From Candidatus Kuenenbacteria bacterium (GTDB lineage: Bacteria; Patescibacteriota; Patescibacteriia; UBA2196; GWA2-42-15), in NCBI GenBank assembly GCA_012798565.1, contig JAAZMX010000034.1:1-35260 (forward strand): a stretch of 35,260 bases of DNA. The letters run 5' to 3'. Both the position numbers and the translations under genes were made by a program. The number at the start of each line of letters is the position of its first letter. Positions within the stretch are counted from its first letter, which is position 1. Under the pieces are notes generated by a model that saw only the letters and a list, made by a program, of their open reading frames with translations, was not told the DNA's origin and did not search any database. Of the stretch, positions 17,573 through 25,915 are shown one piece after another.

Positions 17573-18775
17573 TTATTTAAGAATCTTGGTGATGGCACCG
17601 GCACCAACGGTCTTGCCGCCCTCGCGGATAGCAAAGCGTTGCTGTTCTTCCAGTGCGATCGGATGAATCAAAACGACTTTTAAAGTAATGGTGTCGCCAG
17701 GCATAACCATTTCCGTGCCTTCTGGCAGGATAACTTCACCAGTGACATCAGTAGTGCGGATATAAAACTGTGGTTTATAGCCCTTGAAAAATGGGGTATG
17801 ACGGCCACCTTCTTCTTTGCTCAAGATGTAAACCTGGCATTCGAATTCGGTATGTGGAGTAACAGAACCGGGTTTGGCTAAAACTTGGCCGCGCATAACA
17901 TCTTCTTTTCTGGTGCCACGGAGTAAAAGACCGGCGTTATCACCAGCTTGGCCTTCATCTAGCTGTTTGTTGAACATTTCAATACCGGTAACAACCGTTT
18001 TTTGGGTGTCTTTCAAACCGATTATTTCCATTTCTTCATTTAACTTGACGATGCCCCTTTCTATTCTACCTGTAACGACAGTGCCGCGACCTTCAATGGT
18101 AAAAATGTCTTCAACCGGCATCAAAAATGGCTTGTCAGTTGTTCTAATCGGATCGGGAATGTATTCATCCAATTTATTCAAAAGTTCCCCAATAGCTTTG
18201 AAATTCTCATCTTCCTTGTTGCCAGCTTGGGCGGCTTCCAGAGCTTTCAAGGCAGAGCCTCTGATGATAGGCGTAGTATCGCCAGGGAATTCATATTTTT
18301 TGAGCAGGTCACGGATTTCTTCTTCGACCAAGTCAATCAATTCTTTGTCATCAACCTGATCGACTTTATTCAAGAAAACAACGATGTAAGGCACGCCGAC
18401 CTGGTGGGCCAAGAGAATGTGTTCTCTGGTTTGGGGCATGGGGCCGTCAGCGGCGGAAACGACCAGAATGGATCCATCCATTTGGGCGGCGCCGGTGATC
18501 ATATTTTTGATATAATCAGCATGGCCAGGACAATCAATATGGGCATAATGTCTTTTGGCGGTTTCATACTCCACGTGAGTAGTAGCAATGGTAATACCAC
18601 GCTCTCTTTCTTCTGGAGAGTTGTCGATTTGGTCGACCGATTTGTCTTGAGCCGTACCGCCAGTCGCTTTGATATAAGAAAGGAGAGCAGCGGTCAAGGT
18701 TGTTTTGCCGTGATCAACGTGGCCGATAGTGCCAACATTGACATGAGGCTTGATTCTTTCAAATTTACCAGCCAT
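17573..18775 (-). CDS. tuf: Elongation factor Tu
   Basis: [32 protein letters not shown]...[43 protein letters not shown]; start trimmed. Confidence 0.98.
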   Translation of the reverse strand: MAGKFERIKPHVNVGTIGHVDHGKTTLTAALLSYIKATGGTAQDKSVDQIDNSPEERERGITIATTHVEYETAKRHYAHIDCPGHADYIKNMITGAAQMDGSILVVSAADGPMPQTREHILLAHQVGVPYIVVFLNKVDQVDDKELIDLVEEEIRDLLKKYEFPGDTTPIIRGSALKALEAAQAGNKEDENFKAIGELLNKLDEYIPDPIRTTDKPFLMPVEDIFTIEGRGTVVTGRIERGIVKLNEEMEIIGLKDTQKTVVTGIEMFNKQLDEGQAGDNAGLLLRGTRKEDVMRGQVLAKPGSVTPHTEFECQVYILSKEEGGRHTPFFKGYKPQFYIRTTDVTGEVILPEGTEMVMPGDTITLKVVLIHPIALEEQQRFAIREGGKTVGAGAITKILK

Positions 18776-19026
18776 AGTGTAGCCTATGAATTTTAGCGGC
18801 CCCAGTGCTGCCCCAGAGGGGAAAGTCAAGGGTTATATACCAGCCGCTAATATTAATTTATTAGTTATTTTTTCAAATATGCCCAACCTCAGAAAACCCA
18901 TGGTTTTCCGGGATGAACAGAATTTATTAGATTGGTTTGTTTTATAGTATATCAATTTTTGGGAATATGTCAAATTGGAAATAATCAAGTTGCTTTGTTT
19001 GCTGTTTTGAGTTAAAATTGAGATAT

Positions 19027-19593
19027 ATGAAGGAAAATCAAAAAAATAAAGAAATAGAAGAGATCAGTACTTATAACACTTTTAAAGTTTTTGAGGATAT
19101 TTATCGAGAGGAAGGAGAAAAAGAAGATTATTGGCAGATAAAAGCCCCGGCTAAAAAAAGAGGAATGGGTGCAACCAGCCGGTTTTTGATTTTTGTTTTT
19201 ATTTTGTCAGTTTTGGGACTGGGCATTTATCCGGTTTTGGCATATTTTTTGAAGACGCCATATCCTTTGGTTGTGGTGGCGGAGGATAATTTGGCACCGG
19301 TAGTGGAGAAAAATGATCTGGTTTTGGTGCGCGGGCTGGTTGACAAGACAGAAATAGAACCCAATGATTTGGTGGTTTATGCCAGTGATATGACAGATAA
19401 TTCTAATTTATTGGTACAGAAAGTGGTAGATATAAACAGAGAGAAAGGGTTACTCATGGTCAAGGGCGAAGCAGCAGAATCAGCCGGCGAAGCAGTGGAA
19501 ATGAAGCAGGTGATGGGCAAGGTGGTGGGAGACGAAAAACCTTTCAGAGTGCCTTTTATGGGACAGTTGATTGGGTATCTGGCAGGGAAGTAG
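19027..19593 (+). CDS. Signal peptidase I (S26)-like membrane protein lacking apparent catalytic residues
   Basis: One TM, then VVVAEDNLAPVVEKNDLVLVRGL...IEPNDLVVYASD...LLVQKVVDINREKGLLMVKGEAAES parallels the S26 pattern SGSMEP..GDlv.V ... DvV ... tHRvv ... KGDaN. Confidence 0.65.
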   Translation: MKENQKNKEIEEISTYNTFKVFEDIYREEGEKEDYWQIKAPAKKRGMGATSRFLIFVFILSVLGLGIYPVLAYFLKTPYPLVVVAEDNLAPVVEKNDLVLVRGLVDKTEIEPNDLVVYASDMTDNSNLLVQKVVDINREKGLLMVKGEAAESAGEAVEMKQVMGKVVGDEKPFRVPFMGQLIGYLAGK

Positions 19594-19595
19594 AG

Positions 19596-19635
19596 CATGA
19601 AGTCATTAAAGCATTAAAGCATGAAATCATTAAAG
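19596..19635. repeat. Octamer array, 5 units
   Basis: catgaagt|cattaaag|cattaaag|catgaaat|cattaaag. Confidence 0.85.
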
Positions 19636-19769
19636 CATCCGCCTGCCGTTGGCGTCGCCTCAGGTGAATGGCGGGCAGGTTTGAACACTAGAATATTAGA
19701 TATTTAGATTAGAGGCGGATAATTAGGAATTACGATTTAGAAAAAGATTATTAAATAAGTTTTTAATAT

Positions 19770-20234
19770 ATGGGAGATAAATATGGGGTAACGCCGGGTG
19801 ATTGGGTAAATCAAGTTGAGAATGGAGGCAACTTTATGAAAGAAAGCGCGCAGGCTGAGTGGTTTGAAAAGTTTGAGGTAAAAACGACAGCAGATTGGAA
19901 AGCTTTGTTATTAACAGAGCCAGCCAAAGCCAAAGAAGCTTTACAATATGTGATTGATAACAGAGATCATTTTCTACAGTATAATGATGGTTGGGTAAGG
20001 GATAGACATAAAGAATTGGGTAAGGCTAAGTTGAAAGCGGAGTTTGGAATAGCGGATACGGGAGAATTTCAGCAGGCGCTGAAAGAAGGAAAAATAGAGG
20101 GTGCCAAAAAGTGGCTAGAAGGCGTGATTAGATGTCATGAACAGAATGATCCAATAGTTGGTCATTATGGAGCAACTTGGGACAACTGGTTACGAGATAG
20201 AGAAGAAGAGCTGGAACAGGTTGAGAATAAATAA
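19770..20234 (+). CDS. Hypothetical soluble protein with internal duplication
   Basis: Clean ORF; DGWVRDRHKELGK and DNWLRDREEELEQ repeated. Confidence 0.6.
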   Translation: MGDKYGVTPGDWVNQVENGGNFMKESAQAEWFEKFEVKTTADWKALLLTEPAKAKEALQYVIDNRDHFLQYNDGWVRDRHKELGKAKLKAEFGIADTGEFQQALKEGKIEGAKKWLEGVIRCHEQNDPIVGHYGATWDNWLRDREEELEQVENK

Positions 20235-20478
20235 TCAGGTTATTAAACCTATCCCGAGCCCCGCATGGGTTTGCGGGGTGAGGGATCCCGTTTAGGCTAG
20301 TACTTATTAAAATCTAAGTTAGAATAAATAAATACGGGTTCCCTCGGCTTGGAACAGCCTAGTTTATTAATTAGTAGTTAAGCAGTATTTTTTGCCTGTT
20401 GAGTAAGTGAGTGAGCGAAGTCGCTCGGGACAGGTTGCTGCAATAGCATTATTTATGCAAGAAAAAGAATTAACTAAG

Positions 20479-21849
20479 ATGGATAAATTGATTTCCCTTG
20501 CTAAGAGGCGGGGTTTTGTTTTTCAATCCTCGGAGATTTATGGTGGTTTTGGCAGTTGTTATGATTACGGACCTCTGGGCGTGGAATTGATTAACAATAT
20601 AAAGAAAGCCTGGTGGCAGGCGATGGTGCAAAAAAGGGATGATGTGGTCGGTTTGGATAGCGCGATCATCATGCATCCGAAAGTGTGGGAAGCATCGGGC
20701 CACGTGGAAAGCTTTGCTGATCCTTTGGTGGATTGCAAGAAATGTAAGAAGAGGTTCCGGGCGGATCATTTACTCGAAGCCGTTAGTATGAAACCGGATC
20801 TAGAAGCGCACAAAGAGCCGCCCAAAAGTATCAAAGATATTGTCTGTCCCGAATGCGGTGGGGAATTGACCGAGCCGAGAAATTTTAATTTGTTAATGAA
20901 AACATTTATTGGCGCGGTGGAAGACGCGACCTCGTTGGCATATTTACGAGGCGAGACCTGTCAGGGTATTTATGTAAATTTCAAGAATATCCTGGACAGT
21001 TCCAGACAAAAATTACCTTTTGGCATTGCCCAAATCGGTAAGGCCTTTCGGAATGAAATCACGCCGGGGAATTATATTTTCCGCACGCGTGAATTTGAGC
21101 AGATGGAGATGCAGTTTTTCGTGAATCCCAAAGAGGCGGATAAATGGTATGACTATTGGAAAGAGCAGAGGATGAAATGGTACAAAGATTTGGGTATGAA
21201 AGATGAATTTATCCGTTGGCGGCGGCACAGCAAGGAAGAATTGGCGCATTATGCCAAAGCGGCCTGGGATATTGAATTTGATTCGCCCTTTGGCGGCTGG
21301 AAAGAATTGGCTGGGGTGCACAATCGGAGTGACTGGGATTTGAGCCGGCACTCGCAGTATTCGGGAGTGGATTTGAGTTATATTGATCCAGTGACTAATG
21401 AAAAGTATGTGCCTTATATTGTAGAAACATCAGACGGAGCGGGTCGGGCGATGTTGGCGTTTCTCTTGAATGGCTATGAAGAAGTAGAGACGCGTTCGGG
21501 TGATGAGGAAGCCAAGCACGAAAAAGAAGTCGTTTTGCATTTGCATAAAAGTTTGGCGCCGATCAAGGTGGCGGTTTTGCCGTTGAGTAAAAAAGAAGAA
21601 TTACAAAGAGTGGCGCATGAGATTAAAGATAATTTGGCGGAAAATTGGATGACGCAGTATGATGAGACTGGCTCGATTGGCAAACGTTATCGGAGGCAAG
21701 ATGAAATTGGCACGCCATATTGCGTGACCGTTGATTTTGAAACCGCCAATGATAAAAAGGTGACGGTGAGAGATATTCTGACGATGGGACAGGAACGGAT
21801 TGCTATTGGTGAATTAAAAGATTATCTGCGAGAGAAGCTGGAGAAGTAG
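20479..21849 (+). CDS. glyS: Glycyl-tRNA synthetase, single-chain class II
   Basis: MDKLISLAKRRGFVFQSSEIYGGFGSCYDYGPLGVELINNIK...GNYIFRTREFEQMEMQFFV...VPYIVETSDGAGRAMLAFL; start trimmed from 20407. Confidence 0.96.
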   Translation: MDKLISLAKRRGFVFQSSEIYGGFGSCYDYGPLGVELINNIKKAWWQAMVQKRDDVVGLDSAIIMHPKVWEASGHVESFADPLVDCKKCKKRFRADHLLEAVSMKPDLEAHKEPPKSIKDIVCPECGGELTEPRNFNLLMKTFIGAVEDATSLAYLRGETCQGIYVNFKNILDSSRQKLPFGIAQIGKAFRNEITPGNYIFRTREFEQMEMQFFVNPKEADKWYDYWKEQRMKWYKDLGMKDEFIRWRRHSKEELAHYAKAAWDIEFDSPFGGWKELAGVHNRSDWDLSRHSQYSGVDLSYIDPVTNEKYVPYIVETSDGAGRAMLAFLLNGYEEVETRSGDEEAKHEKEVVLHLHKSLAPIKVAVLPLSKKEELQRVAHEIKDNLAENWMTQYDETGSIGKRYRRQDEIGTPYCVTVDFETANDKKVTVRDILTMGQERIAIGELKDYLREKLEK

Positions 21850-21893
21850 CTAGTAACTTGTAACTAGTAAAAGGAAAAAATTATTAAATTGCT

Positions 21894-21915
21894 TCCGCCG
21901 GCTGGCGGATTGTTT
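21894..21915 (+). terminator. Terminator-like hairpin after glyS
   Basis: TCCGCCggctGGCGGA followed by TTGTTTT. Confidence 0.6.
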
Positions 21916-21944
21916 TATTGTTGCTGGACGTGGCGCGTGAGCGT

Positions 21945-21967
21945 CCCCTCCTCAGTCGAGGAGGGGG
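21945..21967. repeat. Palindromic element core CCCCTCCTC-agtc-GAGGAGGGGG
   Basis: Same stem core as the palindrome inside mnmA at 27127-27147. Confidence 0.7.
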
Positions 21968-22020
21968 TAGGGGGTGGTGCTGATTAATAAATATTTGGTT
22001 CAATCTGCAGGATTGAACCA

Positions 22021-23091
22021 ATGAAGATGATTTATATGAGTATTGAAACATCAGAGTTTCATCCAGGTTTCCCGCCCATGAAAGATGTACGGGAGATTGA
22101 GCCAATCGCAGAGAGCGGCCGGCAGGAAAATCAACCTGTTTATGATAGAAATACTATTAAATCTCCTGATGAGAGAAGGAGAGAGATTGATGATACGGTG
22201 AAGGAGTGTATAGATAAGTCATTTAGCAGACCAGAGGTTGAAAGATATGTAGGGGAGTTCGACCAAGTATATAAAACTATTAGAATTATGCAGGGGGAAG
22301 CGATTAAATTTGACTCCACTGATCCTGATGAGAGGATATTGGCAGCAGTAGAACAGGGAGATTTAAATAATTTGAATGCTTTGCTATCAGAAGGCCGACC
22401 GGAAGATTTACGAGAAGCAGATTTTATTATGGGTAATTTGCTCCATGGGCAGGCTTATCGCAATATAAGTAGACGTATTTATGATAAATTTGGAGATGGT
22501 TCTTACGCCGTTGTCTTCGCCTCTGACATATTAGAGAAAACAAGAAAAATGGGTGAAATTCTTCGATCTAGTGAGAACGGTAGGACTGCAAAGATCTTTG
22601 CTTTGTATGAGCAAGTAGAATCTGATATTGGACAGATAGAAAAAACCCTTGGTTCACAGACAGATCAGCGAGAAAAGGGACAGGGAAGCACTGGAGGGCA
22701 AAGAACACCGATCTCAAATCAAGAGCAGGCGGTCGGTGGGCTAACTGAGGAAGAAATCAAGGCGGGACGGGAAAAGATTGAGAGGTTGATGTCTACTGTT
22801 ACAAATGAAAAAGGGGAACAGAAAGAAGAAGATCCAAATCAATTAAAGTTTAATCATTATTTGGGTTTTTTTGAAGAACGAGTTGGCTTGATTCCGGGGT
22901 TTGGAAATTTAGCGCAAGCCTTTGGTAGCTTGTATGGTCGTGGGGCAAAGACTACACCGGAACAGTGGGAAAGGGCAGCTAATCAAATTGCTGAATTATA
23001 CTCAAGATACAGCCAGGACAAAAGATTGAGAAGCGTAAAGAATCAGGAATGGCTAAAAAGGTTGGAAGAATTAAGTAAAAAGACTTTTTGA
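22021..23091 (+). CDS. Hypothetical protein (start may be 22036)
   Basis: 356-aa ORF; charged and low-complexity linker EKGQGSTGGQRTPISNQEQ; no family recognised. Confidence 0.6.
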   Translation: MKMIYMSIETSEFHPGFPPMKDVREIEPIAESGRQENQPVYDRNTIKSPDERRREIDDTVKECIDKSFSRPEVERYVGEFDQVYKTIRIMQGEAIKFDSTDPDERILAAVEQGDLNNLNALLSEGRPEDLREADFIMGNLLHGQAYRNISRRIYDKFGDGSYAVVFASDILEKTRKMGEILRSSENGRTAKIFALYEQVESDIGQIEKTLGSQTDQREKGQGSTGGQRTPISNQEQAVGGLTEEEIKAGREKIERLMSTVTNEKGEQKEEDPNQLKFNHYLGFFEERVGLIPGFGNLAQAFGSLYGRGAKTTPEQWERAANQIAELYSRYSQDKRLRSVKNQEWLKRLEELSKKTF

Positions 23092-23270
23092 TTTCTTAAG
23101 GTGGATTTAAGGGGCACGTTATCAGAGTCCATTTTTGGGAGATTCCGACGGGGTGAAATAATCATGTGTCAAATATTTGTCTATATAATCAGGATTCGCG
23201 CCGGAGAAAGAAATCTGGCGCGGTTTGATTTTGGGCGATGCAATAAATAGAGTATAATAAATAAGTATTT

Positions 23271-23381
23271 CTTCTGTCATTTTCGAGTTTGACTCGAGGA
23301 TCCACGCCTCATTATTTTTGCTAGCTTATTTCTCTTTATTTTTTTGTTTGGATTCCCGCTTCCGCGGGAATGACAGAGAAG
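23271..23381. repeat. Inverted pair of REP-like elements (CTGTCATT-hairpin-GGAWCC)
   Basis: Left ctTCTGTCATTttCGAGTttgACTCGaGGATCC (23271-23303); right GGATTCCCGCttccGCGGGAATGACAGAGaag (23350-23381) in opposite orientation. Confidence 0.75.
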
Positions 23382-23423
23382 GGAAAAGAGAGAGATAAAA
23401 TTAAAATTTAGAATTATTGAATT

Positions 23424-24692
23424 ATGTATAAATTGACCCAACTGAAAAACGGAATCAAAGTCATTACTCACAACATGCCCGCGGCGCATGGGGTGACGAC
23501 GAGTATTTTTTGGGGTGTAGGTTCGCGCTATGAAAATCAAAAGGTAGCTGGGGTGTCACATTTTTTGGAGCATATGTTTTTTAAGGGAACCAAGGATAGG
23601 CCGCGGCCGGAGGATATTGCCAGAAGCATTGAAGGCGTAGGCGGTTATTTGAATGCGTTTACCAATCAAGGCCATACTGTTTACTACAATCGCATACCAA
23701 AAGAACATAGTGGCCGGGCCTTGGAAGTACTCGCCGATATGATGAATAATTCTTTATTTGACGCGGCGGCGATGGAACGTGAGCGTGGTGTTATCCTGGA
23801 GGAATTGAACATGTATTTAGATACGCCAGTGCGTTATATTTATGACTTGATGATGAATTTATTATTTAGCGACAGTACGTTGGGCCGACATATTCTTGGC
23901 ACCAGGGAAAGTTTGCAGCAGATGCGGCGCGCTGATTTGCTAAATTATATCAAGCGATATTATCAACCGCAAAGAATGGTGGTGAGCATCGCCGGCCGAG
24001 TGGATCATAATCGGGCAGTCAAACAGGTGGAGAAATATTTTGGCCAGTGGCGGCGAGTAGGACAGCCAAAATTTAAAAAGGTGGTCGGCGGTCAGAAGGG
24101 ACCGAAGATTTTGATTCACCATAAAAAAACAGATCAAGTGCATTTAGCTTTGGCGGTTCGGGCTTTGCCATACAATCATAAACAAATACCAGTTTTGACT
24201 CTACTCGATACAATACTTGGCGGGGGCATGAGTTCCAGATTATTTTTGAATATCCGGGAAAAGCTGGGTTTATGTTATTACATCAATTCTAACGCTGAGC
24301 AATTCGAGGATACGGGCTTATTTGCAGTGACGGCTGGTTTGAATACGGAAAAAATAGAATTGGCAATAAGATCAATTTGGTCGGAACTCCAGGAGACAGT
24401 TAACCATCAAGTCAAAGCAACAGAACTGGCCGAAGCTAAAGAATATTTGCGCGGCGGCGTCAGCCTGGAGAGCGATAACACGGATACGATGGCGATTTGG
24501 TATGGGACACAGGCGATGTTTGGCCGAGAGGTAAAGACACCAGAGCAGAAAATACGGGAATTGTTGGGGGTGAAGGAAAGTGATATAATGAAATTAGCCA
24601 AACAGCTGTTGGCCAGAGAACGATTGAACTTGGCGCTGATCGGTCCGTTTGAGGAAAAGCAAAAAAATAATTTTTTAAAAATTTTAAAATAA
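23424..24692 (+). CDS. M16 family (insulinase/processing peptidase) zinc protease
   Basis: GVSHFLEHMFFKGTKDRPRPEDIARSIEGVGGYLNAFTNQGHTVYYNRIP; HxxEH motif. Confidence 0.95.
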   Translation: MYKLTQLKNGIKVITHNMPAAHGVTTSIFWGVGSRYENQKVAGVSHFLEHMFFKGTKDRPRPEDIARSIEGVGGYLNAFTNQGHTVYYNRIPKEHSGRALEVLADMMNNSLFDAAAMERERGVILEELNMYLDTPVRYIYDLMMNLLFSDSTLGRHILGTRESLQQMRRADLLNYIKRYYQPQRMVVSIAGRVDHNRAVKQVEKYFGQWRRVGQPKFKKVVGGQKGPKILIHHKKTDQVHLALAVRALPYNHKQIPVLTLLDTILGGGMSSRLFLNIREKLGLCYYINSNAEQFEDTGLFAVTAGLNTEKIELAIRSIWSELQETVNHQVKATELAEAKEYLRGGVSLESDNTDTMAIWYGTQAMFGREVKTPEQKIRELLGVKESDIMKLAKQLLARERLNLALIGPFEEKQKNNFLKILK

Positions 24693-24698
24693 AAACAT

Positions 24699-25754
24699 AT
24701 GCTTAGCAAAAGCAACGCCAGCGCGGCAGCGATTTCCTACAAATCAATCATGCGGGTGGTTTGGGTTTTATTTTTATTGTTTTTTGTTTATCTGATCAGG
24801 GACATACTGGCGCTATTGTTCGTGTCGGTAATTTTTGCGGCGGCGATTGACCCTTGGGTTGATTGGCTGCAAAAATATAAGGTGCCGAGAGCGGTTTCTA
24901 TTTTGGTGATTTACGTGGTGTTGTTGGCGATGTTCAGTTTGATTGTGGTGATGCTCGTACCGGCAATGACCGAACAGATATTACAGATGATCAATAACAT
25001 CCCTGATTATTACGAAAAAATATCAGTGGGTATCCATACTTTGCAGCAGAATAGTAACGAGGGATTGACAACAGTCAGCAGTGATTCGGTGGTGACAACT
25101 TTGCAGACTTTGAGTTCCACCTTGGCGCAGGCGACCAAAAGTATCTTTGTGACAGTGGCCAGTATTTTCGGCGGCATTTTGTCGTTGTTCGTGGTTTTGG
25201 TGATGACTTTTTATATCACCGTGGAAGAAAGCGGGCTGAAGAGATTTCTAAAACATTTGGTACCGCCCAAACATCGGGAGTATATAATGGATTTGGTGGG
25301 CAGAATGGAAATGAAAGTGGGTTTGTGGCTCCGCGGACAATTGCTTTTGTGTTTTATCGTGGGAGTGATGGTTTATTTTGGTTTGTTGTTTCTGGGGGTG
25401 GAGTATGCTTTGCTCTTGGCTTTGGTAGCCGGTATTTTGGAAATTATTCCTTATTTCGGTCCATGGCTGTCGGGCTTGATCGCGGTTCTGGTGGTGTCGT
25501 CCGATTCCTGGACCAAGATTATTTTCGTGGCGGCCTGGTACTTTATCGTACAGCAATTGGAAAATCAGATTATCGTGCCCAAGTTGATGCAGAAAGTCGT
25601 GGGACTAAATCCGATTATTGTGATTATGGTGATTTTGATCGGCGCGAGGATCGGCGGTATTGTGGGCGGGCTTTTGGGCGTGCCGGTAGCGGCGGCTATC
25701 GCGGTGTATTTTGAGGATATGTTGAAGGAAAAACAAAAAGCGGAGAAAAGTTGA
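24699..25754 (+). CDS. AI-2E family transporter (PerM-like permease)
   Basis: Multi-TM; ILEIIPYFGPWLSGLIAVLV...VQQLENQIIVPKLMQKVVGLNPIIVIMVILIGARIGGIVGGLLGVPVAAAI. Confidence 0.93.
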   Translation: MLSKSNASAAAISYKSIMRVVWVLFLLFFVYLIRDILALLFVSVIFAAAIDPWVDWLQKYKVPRAVSILVIYVVLLAMFSLIVVMLVPAMTEQILQMINNIPDYYEKISVGIHTLQQNSNEGLTTVSSDSVVTTLQTLSSTLAQATKSIFVTVASIFGGILSLFVVLVMTFYITVEESGLKRFLKHLVPPKHREYIMDLVGRMEMKVGLWLRGQLLLCFIVGVMVYFGLLFLGVEYALLLALVAGILEIIPYFGPWLSGLIAVLVVSSDSWTKIIFVAAWYFIVQQLENQIIVPKLMQKVVGLNPIIVIMVILIGARIGGIVGGLLGVPVAAAIAVYFEDMLKEKQKAEKS

Positions 25755-25767
25755 TATAGTAATTAAA

Positions 25768-25797
25768 TTGACAGAAGAGATAAAGGTAGTATATAAT
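25768..25797 (+). promoter_or_regulatory. Sigma70-type promoter of the tRNA-Asn unit
   Basis: TTGACA (25768-25773), 18-nt spacer, TATAAT (25792-25797). Confidence 0.85.
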
Positions 25798-25806
25798 AAC
25801 CACATT

Positions 25807-25866
25807 ATGCAAAGATTAACCAACAATTTCAATAATAACAATAATAACCGCTGGCGGGTTGGTTAG
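25807..25866 (+). CDS. Asn-rich leader peptide MQRLTNNFNNNNNNRWRVG*
   Basis: ATG CAA AGA TTA ACC AAC AAT TTC AAT AAT AAC AAT AAT AAC CGC TGG CGG GTT GGT TAG; 8 of 9 successive codons are Asn; ATG lies about 10 nt after the -10 box. Confidence 0.75.
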   Translation: MQRLTNNFNNNNNNRWRVG

Positions 25867-25896
25867 TTTTGAAATAGAAAGACTGACGAACCCGCC
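25853..25896 (+). promoter_or_regulatory. Predicted antiterminator hairpin
   Basis: GGCGGGTT-g-GTTAGTTTT (25853-25870) pairs with AAGACTGAC-g-AACCCGCC (25879-25896): 17 pairs including two G-T wobbles and one G-G mismatch, 8-nt loop. Confidence 0.75.
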
Positions 25897-25915
25897 CAAA
25901 GAGAGGCGGGTTTTT
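25889..25915 (+). terminator. Intrinsic terminator immediately upstream of tRNA-Asn, mutually exclusive with the antiterminator
   Basis: AACCCGCC (25889-25896) / GGCGGGTT (25905-25912) then T run to 25915; the 5' arm is shared with the antiterminator. Confidence 0.8.

Noticed and set aside
19636-19680. GC-rich block cctgccgttggcgtcgcctcaggtgaatggcgggcagg as an RNA gene
   Set aside because: Looks like a REP-type palindrome (CCTGCC/GGCAGG ends) between octamer arrays; no evidence for an ncRNA.
20240-20478. T-box riboswitch upstream of glyS
   Set aside because: No recognisable T-box core (AGGGUGGNACCGCG-like) and no following terminator; kept only as a structured leader of unknown role.
25605-25841. 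78-aa minus-strand ORF overlapping the tRNA-Asn leader
   Set aside because: Overlaps the 3' part of the AI-2E gene antisense and has no recognisable features; the plus-strand promoter and hairpins explain the region better.
25807-25866. Trp-attenuator reading of the leader (RWR)
   Set aside because: Only one Trp codon against eight Asn codons, and the downstream gene is tRNA-Asn.
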